Below are positions 22,969 through 30,729 of a stretch of 64,000 nt of DNA, in pieces. Location: positions 82,488 to 146,487 of the forward strand of contig NZ_APML01000004.1 of assembly GCF_000359605.1 (NCBI RefSeq), read 5' to 3'. Under the pieces are notes generated by a model, which was not told the origin of the DNA, made no database searches, and worked only from the letters and a program-made list of their open reading frames with translations. Numbering within the stretch: the first letter of the stretch is position 1; every line of letters starts with the position of its first letter. A program made the translations under genes and the position numbers. This stretch comes from Gracilibacillus halophilus YIM-C55.5. Lineage in GTDB: Bacteria; Bacillota; Bacilli; Bacillales; Amphibacillaceae.

Positions 22969-23055
22969 AGTATAAAGAAAATAGAAACAGAAGTCTGTCA
23001 CACTTTGTAAAGTGTATCCATCTTTTTTTAGGCTATTTTTATTGATTTTGTCAAA
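22969..23055 (-). promoter_or_regulatory. spoIIG promoter with Spo0A boxes
   Basis: On the minus strand GTGACA (23001-22996), a 21-base spacer and TATACT (22974-22969). This abnormally long spacing mirrors the B. subtilis spoIIG promoter (22 bases), which needs Spo0A~P to bind polymerase. A perfect 0A box, TTTGTCAAA read on the plus strand at 23047-23055, lies about 85-93 bases before the predicted start, where the distal Spo0A site lies in B. subtilis; TTTGTCCGA nearby is a weaker match. The rest of 23056-23121 shows nothing I recognise. Confidence 0.72.
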
Positions 23056-23121
23056 AAAATGAAGTCGGACAAAGGAATGACGATTGGATGGGTAAAACAA
23101 ACAGATGACATCATCAGTTTT

Positions 23122-23331
23122 CCTCAATCTAAAAGAGCAAGAGAACAACTTAATGCTCCCTTGCTTGAGGAATACCTATAATAAAAATCAGTTCATTTGT
23201 AACATACAAACAAATGATGAAAAGAATCTGAACCAGCATTCGTATCAATTTCTAACGAATGACAACCACATGTTCATGAGTTATAATAAAGAAGTTCTGA
23301 TTCACCTTTCATGTAGGAAAGGGGTTTTTTT
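23122..23331 (+). promoter_or_regulatory. Structured leader of the metN operon (unclassified)
   Basis: A perfect -10 hexamer TATAAT (23177-23182) has no clear -35. Upstream is a two-part hairpin (CCTCAA/TTGAGG 23122-23170 with inner GCAAG/CTTGC). In the likely transcript: TCATTTGT/ACAAATGA (23193-23217, 8 bp); GAATCTGAAC (23224-23233) pairing at 9 of 10 with GTTCTGATTC (23294-23303) and enclosing CATTCGT/ACGAATG (23237-23261); then CCTTTC/GAAAGG (23305-23322), GG and seven T ending at the metN ATG. The last hairpin contains the SD AGGAAAGG. No S-box or T-box motif is present. Confidence 0.6.
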
Positions 23332-24081
23332 ATGATTACTTTGGATAATGTCAGCAAACTGTTCGGCTCATTCGAAGCGATTCAGTCGATATCATTACAT
23401 ATTACTTCTGGTGAAATTCATGGAATTATTGGTGCGAGTGGTACAGGAAAATCAACATTACTACGTTTAATGAATGTAATTGAACATCCTGATGCAGGAG
23501 ACGTGATCATCGCTGGTAAAACGTTAAATCATTTAAAAGGCAAGCAAATTCGTCATATTCGTCAGTCGTTAGGTATGATTTTCCAGGGGTATCATTTAGT
23601 CGGCAATAAAACTGTATTTGATAATGTCGTCGTGCCACTAGAATTAGCGAAAACGCCGAAAAAGGACCGCAGAGAACGTGTCATGGAGAGTTTACGTTTT
23701 ATCGGCCTTGAGACGTTAAAAGATCATTATCCAGGGCAGCTTAGTGGTGGTCAAAAACAACGTGTCGCTATTGCACGAGCAATCGTTAATCAGCCTCAAG
23801 TGTTGTTATGTGATGAACCTACGTCATCGCTTGACCCGAATACGACAGCAGAAGTGCTAGAAGTATTACAACGGATCAATCAAAAATTTGGTGTCACCAT
23901 TGTCATAGTTAGTCATGAAATGGAAGTCATTGAAAGTATCTGTGAACGAGTAACTGTTTTAGCAGATGGTCAAGTCTATGATGAACTTGAGATTAAGCCG
24001 ACTGGTATACACAAAATGGAGCATAGCGCCGAAGGATTTGTCAAACGGTTAACATCAGGTGGTGACATCAATGATGCCTGA
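23332..24081 (+). CDS. metN: Methionine-type ABC transporter, ATP-binding protein (short form)
   Basis: ATPase that drives import of methionine or a related amino acid. Walker A GASGTGKST is at residues 34-42, the signature LSGGQKQRVAIARA near 139 and Walker B VLLCDEPTSSLDP near 158. At 249 aa it lacks the C-terminal NIL/ACT-like domain of the usual approximately 340-aa MetN, which mediates feedback inhibition by methionine in E. coli. The three-gene set, permease family and lipoprotein type support the MetNIQ assignment; another amino acid as substrate is possible. The start directly abuts a terminator-like hairpin. Confidence 0.87.
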   Translation: MITLDNVSKLFGSFEAIQSISLHITSGEIHGIIGASGTGKSTLLRLMNVIEHPDAGDVIIAGKTLNHLKGKQIRHIRQSLGMIFQGYHLVGNKTVFDNVVVPLELAKTPKKDRRERVMESLRFIGLETLKDHYPGQLSGGQKQRVAIARAIVNQPQVLLCDEPTSSLDPNTTAEVLEVLQRINQKFGVTIVIVSHEMEVIESICERVTVLADGQVYDELEIKPTGIHKMEHSAEGFVKRLTSGGDINDA

Positions 24082-24736
24082 TATATTAGTGAAGTATCAA
24101 ACTGAGATTTGGGTATCTATTGGTGAAACATTTATTATGGTTGGTTTTTCAATACTAGCGGCATTATGTATAGGGCTTCCAGTAGGTACCTTTTTGTTTT
24201 TGTGTCGCAAAGGGCAATTACTTGAAGATCAACTCATCTTTTCATCGTTAAACTTGATCGTAAACATTATCCGTTCGTTTCCATTCTTGTTACTCGTAAT
24301 CTTCTTGATTCCGTTTACCCGTTTCATTATTGGAACGGCGATTGGTACGGCTGCTGCGACTGTACCGATGACCGTTATCGCGATCGCACACTATTCTCGC
24401 CTTGTAGAGCAATCGCTTCTCGATGTGCCAAAAGGCGTAATGGAGGCGGCTGTTTCGATGGGGGCGTCGGTTAAAGATATTATTATCAAATTTTTATTCG
24501 TTGAAGCACGCTCAGCGCTTATCCTAAGTATGACAACATCGACGATTAGTTTTATATCTTATTCAACGATTATGGGTGTCGTCGGTGGTGGTGGTATTGG
24601 CGACTTTGCTATCCGTTATGGTTACCAACAATTTCGAACTGATTTGATGATATATATTATCATTATTATGGTGATATTTGTACAACTCATTCAATATGCT
24701 GGCATTACATTAGCAAGAAAGTTAGATAAACGATAA
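24071..24736 (+). CDS. Methionine-type ABC transporter, permease
   Basis: Membrane channel of the uptake system (MetI/MetP family), 221 aa with five hydrophobic segments. The permease-ATPase contact loop is EAAVSMGASVKDIIIKFLF (about residues 128-146), and SMTTSTISFISYSTIMGVVG resembles the MetI family end region. I choose the ATG at 24071, with AGGTGGTG 6 bases upstream, overlapping the metN end by 11 bases; the adjacent ATG at 24074 is equally possible. Confidence 0.88.
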   Translation: MMPDILVKYQTEIWVSIGETFIMVGFSILAALCIGLPVGTFLFLCRKGQLLEDQLIFSSLNLIVNIIRSFPFLLLVIFLIPFTRFIIGTAIGTAAATVPMTVIAIAHYSRLVEQSLLDVPKGVMEAAVSMGASVKDIIIKFLFVEARSALILSMTTSTISFISYSTIMGVVGGGGIGDFAIRYGYQQFRTDLMIYIIIIMVIFVQLIQYAGITLARKLDKR

Positions 24737-24750
24737 GGGGGACATGATTG

Positions 24751-25593
24751 ATGAAAAAAAGATTACTAATCATGATGGTCGTTCTAGTATCTGTGCTCGT
24801 CGCATGTAACGAGAATGGCGACAGCGAGAATACAAACGAATCAAGTGATAACAATAATAATGGAGAAAGTCAAGAACAAACAGTGAGCGTTGCTGTAGTT
24901 GAGTCGCCGATGTTAGATGTTGTGGAAATTGCTAAAGAAAACCTTGCTGAAGAAGATATTCACGTAGACATTGTTGAAATGGGAAACTATATTCAACCTA
25001 ACGAAGCTTTAGCAAACGAAGAGGTGGATGCGAACTTTTCACAACACGTCCCATTTATGAAGCAGTTTAATCAGAACTCAGATGCTGATCTAACCGAGGT
25101 TCAGCCGATTTATTATGCTAATTTCGGACTCTATACAAAAGAATACGCAAGTATCGATGCGCTTCCTGATGACGCTACAATTGGTATTGCAAATGATCCA
25201 TCTAACATAGACCGTTCTCTTCGCCTGTTAGCTGCACATGATTTAATAAAGCTGAAGGAAATAGATAATGGACAGTATGGATTAGAGGATATTAAAGAAG
25301 ACTCTCACAACTATCGTTTTGAACAAGCAGGAATTGCTGCATTAACGCGTTTGTATAAAGATGTTGATGGCATTATTGTGAACCCAACACACGCTGGTCA
25401 TTTAGATTTAACCCCAGCTGAAGATGCGCTTATTACCGAAAAAGAAGATAATAAATTTGCAATCACATTAGTCGCGCGTAAAGATAATGCGGATTCAGAA
25501 CTTATTCAAAAATTAGCTGATGCGATGACAAGCGAAGAGGTTCGCACCTTTTTAAATTCTCGTGAAGGAGAAGCTTCTATTCCCGCATTCTAA
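24751..25593 (+). CDS. metQ: Methionine-binding lipoprotein (NlpA/MetQ family)
   Basis: Substrate-binding lipoprotein of the importer. Signal peptide MKKRLLIMMVVLVSVLVAC with lipobox LVAC and Cys 19, then a low-complexity Asn/Ser/Glu linker (about 20-48) and the NlpA domain (VAVVESPMLDVVEIA, PNEALANEEVDANFSQHVPF). About 280 aa. Start at ATG 24751 is chosen; a TTG one codon earlier is slightly closer to the SD GGGGG. Lipid attachment by Lgt and cleavage by LspA are expected. A terminator follows. Confidence 0.9.
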   Translation: MKKRLLIMMVVLVSVLVACNENGDSENTNESSDNNNNGESQEQTVSVAVVESPMLDVVEIAKENLAEEDIHVDIVEMGNYIQPNEALANEEVDANFSQHVPFMKQFNQNSDADLTEVQPIYYANFGLYTKEYASIDALPDDATIGIANDPSNIDRSLRLLAAHDLIKLKEIDNGQYGLEDIKEDSHNYRFEQAGIAALTRLYKDVDGIIVNPTHAGHLDLTPAEDALITEKEDNKFAITLVARKDNADSELIQKLADAMTSEEVRTFLNSREGEASIPAF

Positions 25594-25626
25594 AATCAAA
25601 TGATTCACATCCTTTAGCATACAGTA

Positions 25627-25674
25627 TGAAAGTCCCCCTTAACGTTAGCAGCTTATGGGGGACTTTCATTTTTT
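25627..25674 (+). terminator. Terminator of the metN operon
   Basis: TGAAAGTCCCCC and GGGGGACTTTCA form a 12-bp stem with an 18-base loop, followed by TTTTTT, 33 bases after the metQ stop. Confidence 0.9.
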
Positions 25675-25712
25675 GATGCAAATAGGTGACCTCCAGACCC
25701 TTGTTTGCATCA

Positions 25713-25814
25713 TATATTCATATTTACTGCAAACAGCAACTTCCTCTTCTCCTGTTTGACGCGTATATTCATATTTGCTGCAAACAGCTACTTTCTTTTC
25801 TGCCGTTTGACGCA
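25713..25814. repeat. Two tandem copies of a 51-bp intergenic repeat
   Basis: Copy 1 (25713-25763) and copy 2 (25764-25814) both run TATATTCATATTT, then CTGCAAACAGC, then CT/TC-rich bases and GTTTGACGC. They differ at roughly seven or eight positions. The preceding bases TTGTTTGCATCA look like the end of a third, decayed unit. No coding potential is seen. The unit is not palindromic enough to be a CRISPR repeat and the copies have no spacers. Confidence 0.8.
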
Positions 25815-25832
25815 AATCACAGATCACGATTG

Positions 25833-25879
25833 ATAAAAAAATCCGAACCTATCTGTTGACTCACAGATAAGATTCGGAT
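25833..25879 (-). terminator. Terminator of ftsA-ftsZ
   Basis: On the minus strand ATCCGAA, inner ATCTGT/ACAGAT and TTCGGAT form an interrupted stem followed by TTTTTTT (25840-25834 region), about 75 bases after the ftsZ stop. The bases 25880-25951 between it and ftsZ show nothing else. Confidence 0.85.
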
Positions 25880-25951
25880 GTTTCGATAGTATCGAACTTT
25901 TTTGACAGTCGCTTACATTGACATACATTTGATCACAGTAATATCTATAAA

Positions 25952-27085
25952 TTATCTTCTTTTATTTCGGTTACGTAAGAAGGTTGGAATATCCAATGTG
26001 TCTTCTTCTTGTTTTGGCCGTTGATTAATGGTTGGTTCCTGATTCGGCGACTCTTGTTTTCTTTCACGTTGATTGTTTTGTTGTTGCGGCATTGCCTTTG
26101 GTCGTGAAGATGATGATTGCTGTTTTAATTGCGTTTCATCAAAACCAGTAGCAATGACAGTTACAACAATTTCATCCTTTAACTCGTCATTAATGACTGA
26201 ACCAAAAATGACATTCACTTCTTGGTCTGCTGCAGACGTCACAATATCAGCAGCTTCTTGAACTTCATATAAGCTCAAGTTCGTACCACCTGTAATATTC
26301 ATTAACACACCATGCGCACCATCGATTGACGTCTCCAATAATGGTGATGAAATAGCCTTTTTCGCTGCTTCGCCTGCTCGACTTTCGCCAGTTGCTACAC
26401 CAATTCCCATTAATGCTGAACCTTTATCAGCCATGATCGTTTTTACGTCAGCAAAATCAACGTTAATCAATCCAGGTGTCGCAATGAGGTCAGATATACC
26501 TTGAACACCTTGTCGTAGCACATTATCCGCTTCCCGGAATGCCTCTAACATCGGTGTATTTTTATCGATAATTTCGAGTAAACGGTCATTTGGAATCACA
26601 ATCAGCGTATCAACACTTTGTTTCAATCCATCAATTCCAGAAACCGCTTGTGTTGCTCTTTTTCGCCCTTCAAATGTAAATGGTCTTGTAACAACACCGA
26701 CTGTTAATGCCCCTAATTCCTTCGCTACTTGTGCAATAACCGGTGCCGCACCAGTACCAGTGCCACCACCCATACCAGCTGTAACAAACACCATATCAGA
26801 ACCTTTTAAAATCTCTTCCAATTGCTCTTTACTTTCTTCTGCTGCTTTTCTACCTACTTCTGGATTCGCTCCAGCCCCTAATCCTCTCGTTAACTTTGTT
26901 CCAATTTGCATTTTCACTTCAGCTTTTGAAAGATTAAGAGCTTGTGCATCAGTATTCACAGCGATGAATTCAACACCTTGAACACCATGTTCAATCATGC
27001 GATTCACAGCATTACTTCCACCACCGCCAACACCGATTACTTTTATCGTTGCAAGTTGGTCCATATCTGTTTCAAAGTCTAACAT
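25952..27085 (-). CDS. ftsZ: Cell division GTPase FtsZ
   Basis: Tubulin homologue that forms the cytokinetic ring. 377 aa: tubulin signature [15 protein letters not shown] (near residue 100), N-terminal [13 protein letters not shown], synergy motif NNDRL-like VIPNDRLLE, a disordered Gln/Asn/Pro-rich linker (about 318-362) and the conserved C-terminal peptide [13 protein letters not shown] that binds FtsA and SepF. SD AGGAGG precedes the ATG. It follows ftsA by 67 bases. Confidence 0.98.
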   Translation of the reverse strand: MLDFETDMDQLATIKVIGVGGGGSNAVNRMIEHGVQGVEFIAVNTDAQALNLSKAEVKMQIGTKLTRGLGAGANPEVGRKAAEESKEQLEEILKGSDMVFVTAGMGGGTGTGAAPVIAQVAKELGALTVGVVTRPFTFEGRKRATQAVSGIDGLKQSVDTLIVIPNDRLLEIIDKNTPMLEAFREADNVLRQGVQGISDLIATPGLINVDFADVKTIMADKGSALMGIGVATGESRAGEAAKKAISSPLLETSIDGAHGVLMNITGGTNLSLYEVQEAADIVTSAADQEVNVIFGSVINDELKDEIVVTVIATGFDETQLKQQSSSSRPKAMPQQQNNQRERKQESPNQEPTINQRPKQEEDTLDIPTFLRNRNKRR

Positions 27086-27152
27086 TCAATTTCCTCCTAA
27101 TTCTCCTAGTTTCCCGTCACAAATACTTCTATCAAATATGTATCATTCATTA

Positions 27153-28445
27153 TCAATCAAAGAAGTACTTAAAAAAGTTTGCTAATTTCGGTTCTTTATT
27201 CGATCGTTTCTTTTGTTTTTTAGGTTCTTTCGGTTCCTTCATCGTTTTTTTCTTTTCAACTGGAGCTTGTCCTGCTGTTTCCATTACCACTGCATTTGAA
27301 AACTCTTTCCCTTGTATTTTCGCATTCTTATAAGCAAATTTCAAGATACCCACACCAGACGTAAACTGAGGATCACGTACGCCTATGTAATCCGGAATAG
27401 CGATGCGTACATTGCTTTGGAAAAGATCTTGGGCGAGTTCACTAGCACCTGGCATATTCAAACTGCCACCCGTTAAAACAATTCCTCCCGGGATTTCATC
27501 TAACCCCATTTTTTGAATTTCCCTTGCACTGTAATAATAAATTTCTTCCAATCTAGCTTCAATAATTTCAGCGATATCTAATTGATGAAACGTTTGCTTT
27601 TGATTGCTCCCGATAATATTTACATCAAACATTTCCTCTTCACTGGCATTATCAAAAAAAGCATGACCATAATTCATTTTAATATCTTCAGCTTCTTCGG
27701 ATGTTGTACGTAAACCAATGGAAATGTCTTTCGTAATATTATCACCACCTAACGGAACAACAGCAGTATCGACTAGCACATCGTTTTCAAAAACGGAGAC
27801 AGTCGTACTGCCACCGCCGATATCCATTAAGGCTACACCAAGGTTTTTTTCATCTTTGGACAATGCCATCTCACCTGTGGCTAAAGGTTGCAAGCAAATA
27901 TCCATAATTTCAAGGTTTGCTTTTTCCACACATTTTAGAATATTATGTAAAAATGTTTTTGAACTAGTAATAATGGTGCCTTCCATTTCTAATCGTACAC
28001 CGATCATACCTCTTGGATCGCGTATTTCATCTAAACCATCGACAATAAACTGCTGCGGAATCACATCCACAATCTCACGCTCTGGTGGGATCGAAATGAC
28101 TTGAGCAGCATCCATGACTCGATGAATGTCCTCCTCCGCAATTTCCTTATTTTCATTTGATACAGCTACTACTCCATGACACGGTTGTAACTGTACATGA
28201 TTTCCGTTAATGCCAACAATGACGCGATCAATATGTATGTCCACCATTCTTTCTGCCTGCTCGACAGCAGACCGTATGGAATGAACGGTTTGATCAATGT
28301 CAACAATTGCACCTTTTTTCATTCCTAAAGATTTTGCTGATCCAACCCCGATTATATTAAGAGAATCTTCTAAAATTTCTCCAATGATTACTTTCACATT
28401 TGATGTACCTATATCCAGGCTGACCAAAATATCACTGTTGTCCAT
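27153..28445 (-). CDS. ftsA: Cell division protein FtsA
   Basis: Actin-like ATPase that tethers FtsZ to the membrane. 430 aa: SLDIGTSNVKVIIGE at the N terminus (phosphate 1), the 1C domain, ALMDIGGGSTTVSVFE (phosphate 2) and LTGGSLNMPGASELA (adenosine motif). A lysine-rich linker (about 400-420) leads to the C-terminal amphipathic anchor LANFFKYFFD. The ATG at 28445 has AGGAGG upstream; at least one sigma-H-type and one sigma-A-type promoter match lie before it. Confidence 0.97.
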   Translation of the reverse strand: MDNSDILVSLDIGTSNVKVIIGEILEDSLNIIGVGSAKSLGMKKGAIVDIDQTVHSIRSAVEQAERMVDIHIDRVIVGINGNHVQLQPCHGVVAVSNENKEIAEEDIHRVMDAAQVISIPPEREIVDVIPQQFIVDGLDEIRDPRGMIGVRLEMEGTIITSSKTFLHNILKCVEKANLEIMDICLQPLATGEMALSKDEKNLGVALMDIGGGSTTVSVFENDVLVDTAVVPLGGDNITKDISIGLRTTSEEAEDIKMNYGHAFFDNASEEEMFDVNIIGSNQKQTFHQLDIAEIIEARLEEIYYYSAREIQKMGLDEIPGGIVLTGGSLNMPGASELAQDLFQSNVRIAIPDYIGVRDPQFTSGVGILKFAYKNAKIQGKEFSNAVVMETAGQAPVEKKKTMKEPKEPKKQKKRSNKEPKLANFFKYFFD

Positions 28446-28512
28446 AAGGCACCTCCTATTTCCTCACATAGCTTACTACCGATTGCATAGAATAAATAGT
28501 GTTAACACCCAT

Positions 28513-28518
28513 TATAAT
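28513..28518 (-). promoter_or_regulatory. Sigma-A -10 box before ftsA
   Basis: A perfect TATAAT on the minus strand about 70 bases before the ftsA ATG. The matching -35 area (ATGAAA or TGAAAA) is poor, so strength is uncertain. It lies downstream of the sigma-H-type promoter. Confidence 0.45.
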
Positions 28519-28581
28519 AAAAAAACAACAATTTTTCATGAAAATATGCAAATTTATCACAAAAAAATCCACTTAAAATGA

Positions 28582-28610
28582 TTATTCTACATATATAATA
28601 AAATTCCTGC
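28582..28610 (-). promoter_or_regulatory. Sigma-H promoter of ftsA-ftsZ
   Basis: On the minus strand GCAGGAATT (28610-28602), 11 bases, GTAGAATAA (28590-28582). Both halves match the sigma-H consensus RNAGGAWWW / RNNGAATWW completely. B. subtilis ftsAZ also has a sigma-H promoter (P2) needed to build FtsZ for the polar septum. It starts one base after the divIB stop codon. Confidence 0.82.
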
Positions 28611-29396
28611 TTACTCTACGCTTTCTTCCTCTTTATCTTCATTTACTTCGTCATAAGGTGTAAAAACAGCTCCACCATCATCAATCGTTATGACACCATC
28701 TTGTTTCGAATCAAGTTGTGAAACGATCGAAGGATAAGTATCGAGTAATGCAGATAAATTGCGAATCGAAGACTCTACTTCATATCCATCACTCATATAT
28801 AATGTAATTTGATAAGGATTTCCCTCTGTCGGCGTCCAATGAATTTCAGAAATGATAGACAATAGATAAGTCGATAGATTATTTAATTCATTAGCCAATT
28901 CTTGGATATATATCGGTTTTGAGAAGTCAGATAAAATTGGTACAGATGGATTGACTTCTTCCCAATTGATAGCATCTAACTGATCACCGTTTTCCAATAG
29001 AGGGACAACTTTACTTTCTGCTTCAATATAGCCGACATGCTTTAATTCCTTAATGTCAATTCGAATTTGATGATAAAATTGCTTTGATACGCTCACCGAC
29101 TGAATCAATGGATGCTCTACAATCGCTTGCTTAACTTCACTTGACTGAACACCCCAAAAATTCGATTCTAAAGTTACTGCACTCTTATCAACTATTTCTT
29201 GCTTATCCACCCATTGATTGCCGTCTACGACAACTTTCTGAACATGACTTAATGGTGACTGTAAATAGATGACGAAACAAATTAAGAAAAAGAAGATCGC
29301 CAAATAAATAATGAGTCGACGGTTTGCTTTCTTCCTTCGCTCGCGCTTTAATTTTGGAATCCGATCTTCGATTGAAACGACTCGTTTTTCGGGCAT
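28611..29396 (-). CDS. divIB: Cell division protein DivIB (FtsQ)
   Basis: Bitopic divisome protein. 261 aa: basic cytosolic N terminus (1-26), one membrane segment (about 27-46, LIIYLAIFFFLICFVIY), a POTRA domain starting at VQKVVVDGNQWVDKQEIVDK, the beta domain and an acidic tail ending NEDKEEESVE. It would complex with FtsL and DivIC at the septum. The ATG at 29396 follows AAAGGAAG. In B. subtilis murG and murB separate it from spoVE; here they do not. Confidence 0.92.
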   Translation of the reverse strand: MPEKRVVSIEDRIPKLKRERRKKANRRLIIYLAIFFFLICFVIYLQSPLSHVQKVVVDGNQWVDKQEIVDKSAVTLESNFWGVQSSEVKQAIVEHPLIQSVSVSKQFYHQIRIDIKELKHVGYIEAESKVVPLLENGDQLDAINWEEVNPSVPILSDFSKPIYIQELANELNNLSTYLLSIISEIHWTPTEGNPYQITLYMSDGYEVESSIRNLSALLDTYPSIVSQLDSKQDGVITIDDGGAVFTPYDEVNEDKEEESVE

Positions 29397-29456
29397 GACG
29401 ATAACTTCCTTTACACATGTTTATCTTGAACAGTTACCCATATTCGTAGTGTATCT

Positions 29457-29465
29457 ATTATACCA
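29457..29465 (-). promoter_or_regulatory. Extended -10 promoter before divIB
   Basis: TGGTATAAT on the minus strand, about 60 bases before the divIB ATG, without a good -35. An inverted repeat, TTACCAT...ATGGTATAA with a 10-base gap, overlaps the -10 hexamer and could act either as an operator or as a weak 3' hairpin for spoVE mRNA. Confidence 0.55.
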
Positions 29466-29498
29466 TACTCTCGTGCATGGTAACACGATCAAAAAGGC

Positions 29499-30599
29499 CT
29501 AAAATTTTCTATATTGGCTGATATTTATCAGTATACCCACCGAACATAATGTTAAAGTTAACGATGAACCACCGTAGCTCAAAAAAGGAAGTGTAATGCC
29601 TGTAACTGGGATTAGGCCGATAACAACACTAATATTAATTATAACTTGCGTCGCGATCATTCCAACAATTCCAATCGCAAGTAAACGTGCATAAAGGTCA
29701 GGGGCATAAATAGCAGTTAACACACCTCTCCAAATAAACGTAACAAAAAGGCTGATGACAGCTAATCCACCGATGAATCCTAATTCTTCAGCAATGATAG
29801 CAAAGATAAAATCGTTATGTGGTTCTGGCAAATAAAAATATTTCTGCAAACTGTTTCCGAATCCTACCCCAAATAAACCACCAGGACCTATAGCATATAA
29901 TGATTGAATAATTTGAAACCCATTTCCTAATGGATCCTCCCATGGATCAAGAAATGCAGTAATTCGATTGATTCGATAGGGGGCTGAAATAATTAAAAAC
30001 AAAAACCCGATGACACCTATTCCTGCCAGAAACAGAAAATGAGCAATCTTTGCTCCAGCTACAAATAACAGTAAAAAACAAGTGAGTAAAAATACCATGC
30101 CTGTCCCTAAATCTGGCTGTAACATAATAAGGAGAAACATCGTAACAATAAGTGAAAGCGGCGGGAGAAACCCTTTTTTAAACGACGTAATTTTCTCTTG
30201 ATGATTTACAAGATAGCCACTTAAAAAAATAATCATTCCGAGTTTCATAAATTCTGCTGGTTGAATACTAAATGCGCTAACACCTATCCAACTGCGAGCC
30301 CCACCCCGAACCATACCGATTCCAGGTATTAAAACAGCAACTAATAACAATAAGCAGCCAAGAAATATCCAAGCACGGTAACGTAACCACTGATAATACG
30401 GAACCTTCGCAATGAAAAACATCGCAATAACACCAACTCCAGCAAATAACACTTGTCGTTTCGCAAAATAAAATGGATCATCAAACTTATATGAAGCCCA
30501 AATGGAAGATGCACTATAAACCATTACCGTACCGAACAATAAGATCATAATGATCGTTACCACTAACACACGATCTGGATTACTTATTTTCTTATTCAT
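29499..30599 (-). CDS. spoVE: SEDS-family lipid II polymerase SpoVE (spore cortex)
   Basis: Ten-helix SEDS glycosyltransferase. 366 aa, the B. subtilis SpoVE length, starting at the ATG at 30599 (MNKKISNPDRV) behind AGGGGG; an upstream in-frame start lacks an SD. Near its N terminus VMVYSASSIWASYKFDDPFYFAKRQ (part: YSASSIWASYKFDD) resembles SpoVE more than FtsW. Later come GGARSWIGVSAFSIQPAEFMK and the C-terminal GITLPFLSYGGSS. It partners the PBP SpoVD. FtsW proper is at 61655-62842, which supports this one being SpoVE. Confidence 0.9.
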   Translation of the reverse strand: MNKKISNPDRVLVVTIIMILLFGTVMVYSASSIWASYKFDDPFYFAKRQVLFAGVGVIAMFFIAKVPYYQWLRYRAWIFLGCLLLLVAVLIPGIGMVRGGARSWIGVSAFSIQPAEFMKLGMIIFLSGYLVNHQEKITSFKKGFLPPLSLIVTMFLLIMLQPDLGTGMVFLLTCFLLLFVAGAKIAHFLFLAGIGVIGFLFLIISAPYRINRITAFLDPWEDPLGNGFQIIQSLYAIGPGGLFGVGFGNSLQKYFYLPEPHNDFIFAIIAEELGFIGGLAVISLFVTFIWRGVLTAIYAPDLYARLLAIGIVGMIATQVIINISVVIGLIPVTGITLPFLSYGGSSLTLTLCSVGILINISQYRKF

Positions 30600-30729
30600 A
30601 AAAAACCCCCTGTCCATGAATTGGTTCGGGGCTTTTTATACCTAATAATAGTCAATAAACAAGTATGGCTCTACAATCAATGTAAGCATCGATATCATGC
30701 CTTTCTTACTAGACAAGCCCCTTGTTTAT
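30600..30729 (-). promoter_or_regulatory. Terminator/antiterminator-like leader of spoVE (unclassified)
   Basis: On the minus strand, from the murD stop onward: ATAAACAAG (A), GGGGCTT (B, 30721-30715), CTTGTTTAT (A', 30663-30655), AAGCCCC (B', 30634-30628) and the SD GGGGG with six T (30610-30600). B' can pair with B, or AAAAAGCCCC can pair with GGGGGTTTTT (9 of 10) to form a terminator-like hairpin that ends on the spoVE ATG and hides its SD. A-A' pairs perfectly over 9 bases. The two B' pairings exclude each other. TTGTTT-16-TATAAA in the same stretch is a possible weak promoter. Confidence 0.55.

Noticed and set aside
22927..23148. Minus-strand 73-codon frame upstream of spoIIGA
   Set aside because: It lies over the spoIIG promoter and 0A box, has no SD or family look, and its codons are not protein-like.
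23122..23331. S-box (SAM-I) or T-box in the metN leader
   Set aside because: Neither the conserved S-box core (CTTATC...GAGG...GGAGGGA type) nor TGGNACCGCG is present, so I left it unclassified.
25713..25814. CRISPR-like array
   Set aside because: Only two adjoining 51-bp copies without spacers and no cas genes; better read as a tandem repeat.
29499..30599. Naming this SEDS gene ftsW
   Set aside because: The N-terminal YSASSIWASYKFDD block, 366-aa length and dcw position fit SpoVE; a second SEDS gene beside ylaN fits FtsW better.
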